Shown here piece by piece: positions 41,367 to 49,805 of a stretch of 64,000 bases of DNA. The translations under genes were made by a program, and so were the position numbers. The notes under the pieces are model-generated. The model was not told where the DNA came from. It saw only the letters and a list, made by a program, of their open reading frames with translations, and did not search any database. Where the stretch lies: positions 1-64,000 of the forward strand of contig VGMT01000001.1 of assembly GCA_016866335.1 (NCBI GenBank). Reading direction: 5' to 3'. This DNA is from Bacteroidota bacterium. Its GTDB lineage: Bacteria; Bacteroidota; Bacteroidia; CAIKAF01. Numbering within the stretch: the first letter of the stretch is position 1; every line of letters begins with the position of its first letter.

Positions 41367-42755
41367 TCAAAGGTGAATCACCTCGCCATAGGCTGCGGCC
41401 GCAGCTTCCATAACGGCCTCAGACATAGTAGGGTGGGGGTGTATTGCCGTAATAATTTCGTGTCCTGTGGTTTCGAGTTTTCTAGCCATGACAATTTCGG
41501 CAATCATTTCGGTTACGTTGGCTCCAACCATGTGTGCTCCTAAAAGTTCGCCGTACTTCTCGTCAAAAATCAATTTTACAAATCCATCTTTCGCTCCCGC
41601 AGCGCTGGCCTTGCCTGAGGCACTAAAGGGGAATTTTCCCACTTTTATGCTGTACCCGGCTTCTTTGGCTGATTTTTCGGTGTAGCCCACCGAAGCTACT
41701 TCTGGATACGTATAGGTGCAACCGGGAATGTTTGTGTAATCAATGGGGTGTGGATTTTTGCCTGCGATTTTTTCAACGCACACAATGGCCTCATGCGAAG
41801 CAAGGTGAGCTAAGGCTGGACCTGGAATTAGATCGCCGATGGCATAAATCCCCGAAACATTGGTTTCGTAAAAGGCATTCACCACTACTTTTCCTTTTTC
41901 TACTTTAATGCCAAGCTTTTCCAATCCCAAATTTTCAATATTGGCTTCAATACCAACGGCAGAAAGCACTACATCGGCCGTCAAGGTTTCTTTTTTCCCG
42001 TCTTTAGATATATGCACTTCCACTTCGTTGCCTTTAACCGCTGCTTTTTCAACACTGGTCCCGGTGTGGATGGTGATGCCCTGCTTTTTAAAAATCTTCT
42101 CCATGGTTTTTGAGCTTTCCTCGTCTTCAACCGGAAGAATGTTGGGCATGTATTCAATTAAAGTTACCTGGGTGCCTATGGAGTTATAGAAGTACGAAAA
42201 CTCGCTGCCAATGGCTCCTGAGCCAACCACAATCATGCGTTTGGGTTGTTCTTTTAATGTCATGGCCTCGCGGTAGCCAATAATGCGTTTTCCGTCTTGA
42301 GGAATGCTGTCAATTTTCCTTGAACGGGCACCGGTAGCAAGAATGATGTGTTTTGCCTGATGCAAAACGGAGATACCCGACTCGTCGGTAACGGTAACTG
42401 CACCTTTGCCCTCCAATTTACCCGTGCCCATAAGGACTTCAATTTTATTTTTACGCATAAGGAACTGGACTCCTTTTGACATTCCATCGGCCACCTGCCG
42501 TGAACGGGCAACCATATCTGAGAACTGAGCTTCAACTTGAGCTACCTTAACGCCGTATTCTGCAGCATGCTTTATGTAATCGTAAACTTGGGCGCTTTTC
42601 AAAAGGGCTTTGGTGGGAATACAACCCCAGTTTAGGCAAATTCCGCCCAAATTTTCGCGTTCAACCACAGCTACCTTTAAACCCAATTGAGCTGCCCGAA
42701 TGGCTGCTACGTAACCGCCGGGGCCACTTCCAATTACAAGTACATCGTAAGTCAT
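41367..42755 (-). CDS. lpdA: Dihydrolipoyl dehydrogenase
   Basis: MTYDVLVIGSGPGGYVAAIRAAQLGLKVAVVERENLGGICLNWGCIPTKALL; C-terminal HPHPTMSEAVMEAA. Confidence 0.96.
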   Translation of the reverse strand: MTYDVLVIGSGPGGYVAAIRAAQLGLKVAVVERENLGGICLNWGCIPTKALLKSAQVYDYIKHAAEYGVKVAQVEAQFSDMVARSRQVADGMSKGVQFLMRKNKIEVLMGTGKLEGKGAVTVTDESGISVLHQAKHIILATGARSRKIDSIPQDGKRIIGYREAMTLKEQPKRMIVVGSGAIGSEFSYFYNSIGTQVTLIEYMPNILPVEDEESSKTMEKIFKKQGITIHTGTSVEKAAVKGNEVEVHISKDGKKETLTADVVLSAVGIEANIENLGLEKLGIKVEKGKVVVNAFYETNVSGIYAIGDLIPGPALAHLASHEAIVCVEKIAGKNPHPIDYTNIPGCTYTYPEVASVGYTEKSAKEAGYSIKVGKFPFSASGKASAAGAKDGFVKLIFDEKYGELLGAHMVGANVTEMIAEIVMARKLETTGHEIITAIHPHPTMSEAVMEAAAAAYGEVIHL

Positions 42756-42935
42756 TGTTCGTTTATTTAATGCGACCAAGGTACACAATTTACCCGAATT
42801 TGGGCTGGAATTTTCCTTGAATTGCCGAAGGGAAACCCTGTTTAAGGCTGGCGAAATGGGTTTGGAAGGTCTTTGAAATCGGAGTTTTCAGCGCATTTTA
42901 TTCATGCTGAACCTTGAAAGGTTTTGCATGGCTTA

Positions 42936-43088
42936 GCGGGCGGGATTGAACCAGGTTGCCCGCAAGGCCAAAAGCCAAAGGGCCCGCGAGCTGCGCAGGC
43001 GACTTCAGGAGCCCGCGCAAAGCCGCTGGGGCCTAGGCTTTTGGCCGCGGACTACCGGTGAAAGCCCGAAACCCGCCCAACAAAAAAA
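42936..43088 (+). repeat. Dispersed structured intergenic repeat, copy 5 (orientation A)
   Basis: GCGGGCGGGATTGAACCAGGTTGCCC...GCAGGCGACTTCAGGAGCCCGCGCAAAGCCGCTGG...GGACTACCGGTGAAAGCCCGAAACCCGCCC followed by A-run. Confidence 0.93.
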
Positions 43089-43153
43089 CCATTCCAACCC
43101 TTATACCTTAAATTTAAAAGGCGGAACTCCTTGACGGATTGATTCAACCTGCG

Positions 43154-43161
43154 TATTTTTG
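43154..43161 (+). promoter_or_regulatory. Bacteroidota-type -7 box upstream of DUF4199 gene
   Basis: TATTTTTG about 23 bp before likely ATG. Confidence 0.4.
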
Positions 43162-43184
43162 ATGCCTTGGACTTCGGAAATGCC

Positions 43185-43700
43185 ATGAAACTGCTAAATT
43201 ATACCTTAGAAATCAAATGGGCTCTGCTCTTTATCCTTGTTTTTTTGCTCTGGATGCTGGGCGAAAAAGGTGCCGGCCTACACGATGTGCACATTGAATG
43301 GCATCCTATTTTAACCAATCTGTTTGCAATTCCGGCCATTGCTATGTACGTTTTAGGCTTAGCTAATTTTAAAAACGACCTGTCGTTCAATCGACTGTCT
43401 TTTTTGCAGGGGTTTTTGTTTGGGCTGCGAACCACCTTGTTGATTACCCTGCTTTCTCCCTTGATGCAATGGATTGTAAGCGAAATTATTACGCCCGATT
43501 TTTTTAATAATGCAATACACTATACCGTTCAGCATGGCATGAAAACCCAACTTGAAGCCGAACAGTACTTTAATTTGAAAAGTTATTTGTTGATGAGTGT
43601 AATTGGAAACCTGATAATGGGCATTTTTGTTTCTGCCATGGTTGCCGCAGGATTCAGTCTCTGTAGATCCTCTAAACCAACATCGAATGAATTCTTTTAA
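43185..43700 (+). CDS. DUF4199-like membrane protein
   Basis: N-terminal MKLLNYTLEIKWALLF, four TM segments, Bacteroidota-like architecture. Confidence 0.65.
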   Translation: MKLLNYTLEIKWALLFILVFLLWMLGEKGAGLHDVHIEWHPILTNLFAIPAIAMYVLGLANFKNDLSFNRLSFLQGFLFGLRTTLLITLLSPLMQWIVSEIITPDFFNNAIHYTVQHGMKTQLEAEQYFNLKSYLLMSVIGNLIMGIFVSAMVAAGFSLCRSSKPTSNEFF

Positions 43701-43711
43701 ACCAACATCGA

Positions 43712-44350
43712 ATGCAAAAAGAATCTGATTCGGGGCCCTATTATTCCTTCGAGGGACATATTCCCGCTGTTCACCCTTCGGCTTTTGTGCATCCGAACGC
43801 CACGGTTATAGGAAGGGTTTGGATTGGCAAAGATGTGTACATAGGCCCGGGTGCCGTGCTGCGGGGCGATTTTGGAATAATTGAAGTGGGTGAGGGAGCC
43901 AATATTCAAGACAATTGCGTTGTTCATATGTTCCCCGGCGAAACGGTTAGCATAGCCGCTGGTGCCCACATTGGGCATTCAGCCATTGTGCACGGTGCTT
44001 GCATAGGCAAAAACGCCTTGATTGGCATGTCGGCTGTTTTGATGGACCATGTTGTGGTAGGCGAGGAAGCCATTGTGGGGGCCTTGGCTTTTGTGCCCAC
44101 AGGCATGGAAATTCCCGATAGAAAGTTGGCCGTCGGAAACCCCGCCAAGGCTATTAAGGACGTTTCGCCCGAAATGGTAAAATGGAAAACCCTTGGAACT
44201 CAGTTGTATCAAAAGCTTCCTGAACGTTGCCAGCAAACCCTGAATGCCACTGCAGCAAGAATTTGCACAGAGAATCCAAGCTTTAGCCTAGAAAATGGCC
44301 TGGCTCGGACCGAATACCTAACTTGGAAACAGACACAGCAGCAAGATTAG
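43712..44350 (+). CDS. CaiE/PaaY-like gamma carbonic anhydrase-fold acyltransferase
   Basis: VHPSAFVHPNATVIGRVWIGKDVYIGPGAVLRGDFGIIEVGEGANIQDNCVVHMFPG...IGHSAIVHGACIGKNALIGMSAVLMDHVVVGEEAIVGA. Confidence 0.92.
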   Translation: MQKESDSGPYYSFEGHIPAVHPSAFVHPNATVIGRVWIGKDVYIGPGAVLRGDFGIIEVGEGANIQDNCVVHMFPGETVSIAAGAHIGHSAIVHGACIGKNALIGMSAVLMDHVVVGEEAIVGALAFVPTGMEIPDRKLAVGNPAKAIKDVSPEMVKWKTLGTQLYQKLPERCQQTLNATAARICTENPSFSLENGLARTEYLTWKQTQQQD

Positions 44351-44372
44351 TTTAAAATTTGGGGCAATAACC

Positions 44373-44380
44373 TATATTTG
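44373..44380 (+). promoter_or_regulatory. Bacteroidota-type -7 box upstream of DUF4476 gene
   Basis: TATATTTG. Confidence 0.4.
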
Positions 44381-44452
44381 GCATAACTTTTGTCTTCGTT
44401 GAAGCGTAAAAAACAACCGTAGAGGCCCTTTCAAAAAATAAATCATAAAACT

Positions 44453-45565
44453 ATGAAAATGAGATTTTTAACATTGATTTTTTCAAGCCTTACTTTATTT
44501 GCTGTTGCTCAAAATTGCACTGTACCTATGTCGAGCGTCGCCTTTCAACAAGGCCTAACCCGGATAAAATCCGCTGGAAACGAGCTTGGCATGAGTCAGG
44601 CCGCAGCAGCATTAGCAAACCAGTGTTTGAGTTCCGACCAAGTTAAGGCGGTGGTTATGGCATTGCCCAGCGACCAGAGCCGCTACGATTTTGCATTGTT
44701 GGCTTATCCAAAGACCGTTGATAAAGTTAATTTTTACGACGTGTACGACGGTTTTGCCTACTTCTCAACCGTTTTTCGCCTGCACGATGCAACCGCCACC
44801 ATTGGGCAACCCGTTCCACAGCCCAGCACGCCCAAAATCGAGATTAAGCAACCCAATATAGTAATTGAAACGCCAAAAAAGCGAAACTGGCCTGCCTTAA
44901 GTTACCCATCGATCGACAATTACCTTGGAAACACAGGTTGCAGTGAACCTATGCCTGAACCCAATTTTGATCAAATCACCAAAGACCTACCTGCAACCAT
45001 GGTTGAAGAGCAAGCCCAAGAGCTTTGCCGCAATCTTTTGAACAAAAATCAATGCCTTTCTACTGCACAAATCATGAAATTGGCTACCTTAATGAATTCA
45101 CAAACAAACCGTTTGAATTTTTTGAAAGATGCCTACAATGTGGTGTACGATCAAGACAATTTTGGCCGCTGCGGAGATGTATTGGCCTTGGCCAATTTAA
45201 AAAAGGACTTCAGTGTGTTTGTTAACGGTAGGCCCAATCCCAATACGGTAACTCCTGTGGCCCCCGTGTGTACGGTTTCGGTTGCAGAACAAAAAGAAGT
45301 GGTTGACGCTCTGTCAAAAATTTCATTTTCGAATACCAAGGTTACGTTAGCCAAACAGGTTATTGCCTCAAAAAAATGCTTCACTACCAATCAAATAATG
45401 GAGATTCTTAACCTGTTTGTTTACGAACAAGATAAGTTGAATATGGCGAAATATGCGTATGCCTTCTGCATTGATAAAGGTAATTACTTTAAAGTCAATG
45501 GTTTATTCAGCTACAGTTCAAGCAAAGAGGACCTGTCCAAATTTGTGAGCAACGCTGGCCAATAA
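44453..45565 (+). CDS. Secreted triple DUF4476-repeat protein
   Basis: Signal peptide; three internally similar segments beginning C-[ST]-x-P/V with 'CLS(S/T)xQ(V/I)M...' and '...YDQDNF/KVNFYDV/KGNYFKV' motifs. Confidence 0.78.
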   Translation: MKMRFLTLIFSSLTLFAVAQNCTVPMSSVAFQQGLTRIKSAGNELGMSQAAAALANQCLSSDQVKAVVMALPSDQSRYDFALLAYPKTVDKVNFYDVYDGFAYFSTVFRLHDATATIGQPVPQPSTPKIEIKQPNIVIETPKKRNWPALSYPSIDNYLGNTGCSEPMPEPNFDQITKDLPATMVEEQAQELCRNLLNKNQCLSTAQIMKLATLMNSQTNRLNFLKDAYNVVYDQDNFGRCGDVLALANLKKDFSVFVNGRPNPNTVTPVAPVCTVSVAEQKEVVDALSKISFSNTKVTLAKQVIASKKCFTTNQIMEILNLFVYEQDKLNMAKYAYAFCIDKGNYFKVNGLFSYSSSKEDLSKFVSNAGQ

Positions 45566-45574
45566 ACATAAAAA

Positions 45575-46081
45575 ATGCCCGCTCCTGCTGTTCTGCCCTT
45601 GAATCAACGGCCCTTCGACCGTTTTTTTATCGTCGCATTTTCGCTGTTCTTCATCACATCGATGATTTCAGATTCCATTCCAACGGTGCTTGGAGAGCCA
45701 ATGGTGGCAGATAGTCCCAACATCTTGGTCAGGTGGAATTACAGCTATGCTTATCAATGCGACCCCTTGTTTTTAAATCCGCCGCACTGGATGCGCATGG
45801 TTACTGGGCTTAGTGCGTTTGTGTATGGCCCTTTTTACTTGGTTTTGGTGTATGCCCTTTGGAAAGGGAAGAATTGGATCCACGTGCCTGCCATTATGTA
45901 TGCCACGGCCATTTCGGTAATTACAGGGGTAATCGTGTTTGGGGTTGAGTTTTTTGGGGAGCCGGAGTGGCGCTGTCAAAATCTGGGGCGTTTTTTGCCT
46001 TTGAATCTTCCTTATGTGCTGATTCCCTTGCTATTGCTGATCCGCATGCGGCATCCCTTTCCCTTTTCCAGAAAATTTTAA
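45575..46081 (+). CDS. EXPERA-domain membrane protein (TMEM97/sigma-2 receptor-like)
   Basis: RPFDRFFIVAFSLFFITSMISD...DPLFLNPPHWMRMVTGLSAFVYGPFYLVLVYALWKGKNWIHVPAIMYATAISVITGVIVFG...LPYVLIPLLLLIRM; pattern matches TMEM97. Confidence 0.75.
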   Translation: MPAPAVLPLNQRPFDRFFIVAFSLFFITSMISDSIPTVLGEPMVADSPNILVRWNYSYAYQCDPLFLNPPHWMRMVTGLSAFVYGPFYLVLVYALWKGKNWIHVPAIMYATAISVITGVIVFGVEFFGEPEWRCQNLGRFLPLNLPYVLIPLLLLIRMRHPFPFSRKF

Positions 46082-46123
46082 GGCAAATTTCGCCTCTAAA
46101 TTTTGCATCGCGAAAAAAAAGCA

Positions 46124-46131
46124 TACATTTG
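46124..46131 (+). promoter_or_regulatory. Bacteroidota-type promoter (-33 TTTG / -7 TACATTTG) for tRNA-Asp
   Basis: TTTTG at 46101-46105 and TACATTTG at 46124-46131, about 40 bp before the tRNA 5' end. Confidence 0.6.
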
Positions 46132-46171
46132 CACTCCCGATTTCGTTTGAAATCTTGGTTCTTTATCAGTC

Positions 46172-46245
46172 GGTCCGGTAGTTCAGTTGGTTAGAATACA
46201 TGCCTGTCACGCATGGGGTCGCGGGTTCGAGTCCCGTCCGGACCG
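46172..46245 (+). tRNA. tRNA-Asp (GTC)
   Basis: GGTCCGG...CCGGACC acceptor stem; anticodon arm CATGC-CTGTCAC-GCATG; GGTTCGAGTCC T-arm; CCA not encoded. Confidence 0.97.
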
Positions 46246-46252
46246 CTTCAAA

Positions 46253-46281
46253 ACTTCAAGGATTTCCTTGGAGTTTTTTTT
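46253..46281 (+). terminator. Intrinsic terminator after tRNA-Asp
   Basis: ACTTCAAGGA-TT-TCCTTGGAGT followed by TTTTTTT. Confidence 0.8.
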
Positions 46282-46287
46282 GTTTTT

Positions 46288-46437
46288 GGGCGGGTGCGGG
46301 CTTTCAGAGCTAGTCCGCCGTCTGCAGTCCCGGTTGCAGCGGGCTCAGGGTAGCTCCCAAGGTCGCTCCCTGCTCCACGCGCAACCCGGCCAGCATCCGT
46401 TTCGGGCTAGCCTCTTCAATCCCTCCCGCGGGCGGCT
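46288..46437 (-). repeat. Dispersed structured intergenic repeat, copy 6 (divergent; orientation A on - strand)
   Basis: Reverse complement GCGGGAGGGATTGAAGAGGCTAGCCC...CAGGGAGCGACCTTGGGAGCTACCCTG...GGACTAGCTCTGAAAGCCCGCACCCGCCC. Confidence 0.88.
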
Positions 46438-46506
46438 CATGGCATTTACCATCTCCAACAACCAAAGGAATAAGGGCGGAAATAAAACCAAAATACCCAG
46501 GAAATA

Positions 46507-46899
46507 CTAAGGGACGACTGTAAACTCAATCACCGAAATAAACCGTACTCCAGTTGAAGCAGCCACGGTGGTGCCCGCATTTAACCACAATGGAAATGCA
46601 CAGGTTGGGCCTGTAAACGACTTCCATGAACCATCGTAAAATCGAATTGCCTGAATGTAGGTAATGTTGCCGTCAATCAAAATGGATTGAACCGCTTCTA
46701 CATAGGGATTGGCTTGGGTCCATGCGCCGGCTCCATGTATTGGATCGTTTTTGTAAGGTGCCGAAACCAATTTCCAAACTTTGTTCGCTGGAACGGTATC
46801 TAAAGTGGTAACTTTTTTTACTTGGCTGAATTGAAGGGTTTGAGCGTTCATAGTGGTTATAGCCGAAACCAAAACAAGGCAGAACAAAATGGTTTTCAT
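46507..46899 (-). CDS. Small secreted hypothetical protein
   Basis: 130 aa with signal peptide MKTILFCLVLVSAITTMNAQ. Confidence 0.6.
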   Translation of the reverse strand: MKTILFCLVLVSAITTMNAQTLQFSQVKKVTTLDTVPANKVWKLVSAPYKNDPIHGAGAWTQANPYVEAVQSILIDGNITYIQAIRFYDGSWKSFTGPTCAFPLWLNAGTTVAASTGVRFISVIEFTVVP

Positions 46900-47023
46900 A
46901 AGGTAGGTTTTAGTATAAATGGCTGAAAAAGCAACACGAACAAAACTACAAATAAGAATGGGCTAGGCTGCCTAAATATGTCCTTGTTTTCTGTGTTTTA
47001 ATGTTTAATTAAAAGGGGGGGAC

Positions 47024-47137
47024 ATGTATTTAGTGGTATTCCATTTTTCAGATGGAAGATTGGAGAAAGCAATGTTGTTTTTTGAAGAGAAATACAGCGC
47101 CGTAGAATCCGATCTGTCGGGACTTTTACCGGCATAA
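47024..47137 (+). CDS. Possible small protein (37 aa) or coding remnant
   Basis: MYLVVFHFSDGRLEKAMLFFEEKYSAVESDLSGLLPA*; protein-like composition in an otherwise empty intergenic region. Confidence 0.3.
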   Translation: MYLVVFHFSDGRLEKAMLFFEEKYSAVESDLSGLLPA

Positions 47138-47156
47138 TCCATTTTCATTCAACGAT

Positions 47157-47573
47157 TTAGGGAACTGCATCAATGAAATGGGAGTTTAGGCGCAGACGGT
47201 GAAAGAGCAGGTGTCGGATTTCTGCATCTGGGTGCAAAGGGAATTCCAAGGCCTCTTGAGCCTGAGTTAATGGAAGATTGTTTACCCAATGGTTTTCGAG
47301 GGGTAAAAACAGCTCTGACCGAAGGGTCTGTTCAAAGCGTTCGGTTTCTTCCTTGCGTAGGTCAATAATCCAAAGCGTAGGAGCCGCCGAAAAGCCGGTG
47401 ATGGCATCGAAACTGCCACGGACCTCACGCATTTGAACCCAAAACCCCTTTTGATAGCACGCCAATAAAAAAGCTTCGGCCGCTGTTTTATCGCCGTATT
47501 CTCCAATGCCAACCCATTCCTTTTTTTTCTTTCCTAAAATACCAAATAACCAGTTTGTTATGCTGCTTAACAT
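47157..47573 (-). CDS. Hypothetical protein (138 aa)
   Basis: Complete ORF tightly adjacent to the next gene on the same strand; no family recognised. Confidence 0.6.
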   Translation of the reverse strand: MLSSITNWLFGILGKKKKEWVGIGEYGDKTAAEAFLLACYQKGFWVQMREVRGSFDAITGFSAAPTLWIIDLRKEETERFEQTLRSELFLPLENHWVNNLPLTQAQEALEFPLHPDAEIRHLLFHRLRLNSHFIDAVP

Positions 47574-47577
47574 AAAC

Positions 47578-49017
47578 CTAAGGTTTTATTGCTTTAATCC
47601 ATTGATTGCCTAAGCCTATAAGGTAAATACCGGAAGGCAAATGGGGTTGGGGTCGGATGAAAATGCTAGCGGCATGGATTTCCATATTATACTCTAATGC
47701 ATTGCCCCTCAAATCGGAAAGAGAAAGGCGAGCGGGGTCAAAAGCTTGTTCGTTTAACATGAGTTCCCAGGCCATTTTATGGGCCATCCATTGCACAGAA
47801 AGTATTGATTTTATTGAAGATGCATTGGTTAACAGAGCTTCAAATTGCCCATCTAAATCAACCAAGGAATCTTCCGATAACTTCCAAACAAAATGCTTTT
47901 GGTCAAAGCTGCCTGTTGCATATAAAAATTGGCTAGGGTCGCGGGTTAGTCCATACGCAATTCCTATTCCCGAACCGCTTAGGCTGGCATACCGACCTCC
48001 TGAAAAGGATTTATCTACTTTGGCAACATAAGGGTTTATGGGTAATCCTGGGTAAAATGTAGTGCTGTAGCCTGAAATAATTAGGGAATCATCTGCACTG
48101 CAAATCAGGGCAAATCCGGCCTCGGTGCCTGTGCCCCCCAAATACCCCCAACGCTGAACATGGCCAGCAGAATTGGTTGCCACCAAGAAAACATCAAAAG
48201 CAGGTCCGGAATTGGTTGTGGATTCACCTGCCATGAAAATTTGGCCAGATTGGTCAATCTCCAGTACATAGTTGCCATTTGCATTGGCGTCAGAAATTAA
48301 AGTGTCGTTAAGCCATTGGCCTTGAGAGTCAATAAATGCTAGGTAATTTCCGTATGAGCTGGTTTCAAAATCGCCAGAAATGGCCCAAGCCTGTTTTGCG
48401 GTGTGCCAGCGAATTCCGTGTCCAACGTCGTTGGCAGGTCCACCTAGGGTTCTTTCCCATTCTATGTTCCCTGTTGAATCAAGTTGAGCTATCCAAATAT
48501 CGCTGCTGGTGTTTTGGGTTGAAGTTCGGTATCCAACCAATCCAATTTTCCCATTGGGACCGGTACTTATTCGTTTGATGCTACTGGAACCGAAAAAAAC
48601 GGGGAAAGAATTGGTTTTAAGGGTGTCGCCTTGATCATCAAGCCAAAGCAAAAGACCAACGGATGCTCCAGAAGGAAGGTAGTAGCCACCGCAAGCCAAA
48701 AAAGAATGCCCATTAAAAAGCGGTTGAATTGTTCCTGGAAAAGCCGGGCCAGGAAAAAGGAATGTTCTTTTAGATAAAGCGGTTAATTGGGTATCTATAT
48801 GGTAAACAACCAAACCGTCGGACGCGTTGGCATCTGCGCGTTCGGCGCCAAAGAATAAAAAGCCATTTTGGTTGGCATTCCAAACCATATTTCGGCCTTG
48901 ACAAAAACCTTGGTCGGGACCAAAAATCCTTAATTGAGCATAGGTTCCATGAAAAAAAAAGCCGGCGTACAAGCAGGTAGAAAATAGAAAAGGAAACCTC
49001 ATTATTGTTTTGTACAA
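47578..49017 (-). CDS. Secreted beta-propeller-like protein with T9SS-like C-terminal sorting tail
   Basis: Signal-like N-terminus; repeated GxxGxxx...DS-G-N/Q motifs; C-terminus LSDLRGNALEYNMEIHAASIFIRPQPHLPSGIYLIGLGNQWIKAIKP. Confidence 0.65.
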   Translation of the reverse strand: MYKTIMRFPFLFSTCLYAGFFFHGTYAQLRIFGPDQGFCQGRNMVWNANQNGFLFFGAERADANASDGLVVYHIDTQLTALSKRTFLFPGPAFPGTIQPLFNGHSFLACGGYYLPSGASVGLLLWLDDQGDTLKTNSFPVFFGSSSIKRISTGPNGKIGLVGYRTSTQNTSSDIWIAQLDSTGNIEWERTLGGPANDVGHGIRWHTAKQAWAISGDFETSSYGNYLAFIDSQGQWLNDTLISDANANGNYVLEIDQSGQIFMAGESTTNSGPAFDVFLVATNSAGHVQRWGYLGGTGTEAGFALICSADDSLIISGYSTTFYPGLPINPYVAKVDKSFSGGRYASLSGSGIGIAYGLTRDPSQFLYATGSFDQKHFVWKLSEDSLVDLDGQFEALLTNASSIKSILSVQWMAHKMAWELMLNEQAFDPARLSLSDLRGNALEYNMEIHAASIFIRPQPHLPSGIYLIGLGNQWIKAIKP

Positions 49018-49766
49018 ATTGAATTTAAGCCTAGAACATAGTTTTCAATCGCACCAATTTTAATGGCGGTTTCGTAACCCAAAAAGCCGGAAATATCTTG
49101 GTTTGAAATCAGATTTTGGTATTCTTGAGTAAAAGGAATGGCCAAAGGCAGAAAACTCCAATGCCATTTTTCTTCCTGGTACCCACTTCGCCCTGATTTT
49201 TGTTTTGGGCTATAAACTTGGCAAAAACCGAATTCATGGGCGTGATCGAGCAGCCAATCGTAAACTCGGCAGCCCTGCTCGGTTTTGAAATAAGCCTCAT
49301 CAACGCTGTTTATGTCCAAATCGGTGCCCCAATGGTGCCTTGAAGTGCCGGGCATGCTTGAAAACCGCATAATGAGTTTGGCCTTTTCCGCTGGATTCAA
49401 CCTTGATTTACTCAAATCGCGCCCCTCAACTTTCCGAACTCCGGTCCATTTGTCTTCCCAAATTTTTTTTTGACGGTAAAAGGAACGGGTTGAACTGACT
49501 GCCTTGAGTTCAATTCCTTGATTCTGGGCTGCCATAGCCATGTCGATAAAAGCCTGAGCTGCCTGAATTCTAAGCCACTGTTCACCAACGCAGTACTTGG
49601 AAGGCAGCAAACTAAAATACTCGGGTAGGGCAGCAGGTTCAAATTTTCCGGTTAGGTAATCTTTAGGGGCGAGGTCAGCAAACAAGGTGTCGGTTGTTTG
49701 AGGCCAAAGCGATGATACAGCGAGAGGCAAAACCAGGCTGAAAACCATAGAACAGATTCCTTTCAT
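49002..49766 (-). CDS. M15 family (VanY-like D-alanyl-D-alanine carboxypeptidase) metallopeptidase
   Basis: AVSSTRSFYRQKKIWEDKW...SSMPGTSRHHWGTDLDINSV...EKWHWSF. Confidence 0.9.
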   Translation of the reverse strand: MKGICSMVFSLVLPLAVSSLWPQTTDTLFADLAPKDYLTGKFEPAALPEYFSLLPSKYCVGEQWLRIQAAQAFIDMAMAAQNQGIELKAVSSTRSFYRQKKIWEDKWTGVRKVEGRDLSKSRLNPAEKAKLIMRFSSMPGTSRHHWGTDLDINSVDEAYFKTEQGCRVYDWLLDHAHEFGFCQVYSPKQKSGRSGYQEEKWHWSFLPLAIPFTQEYQNLISNQDISGFLGYETAIKIGAIENYVLGLNSICTKQ

Positions 49767-49792
49767 GCTATAAAGATGAGAATTCTTTGAGT

Positions 49793-49800
49793 TACCTTTG
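49793..49800 (+). promoter_or_regulatory. Bacteroidota-type -7 box, near-leaderless
   Basis: TACCTTTG six bases before the ATG at 49806. Confidence 0.4.
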
Positions 49801-49805
49801 AATCA

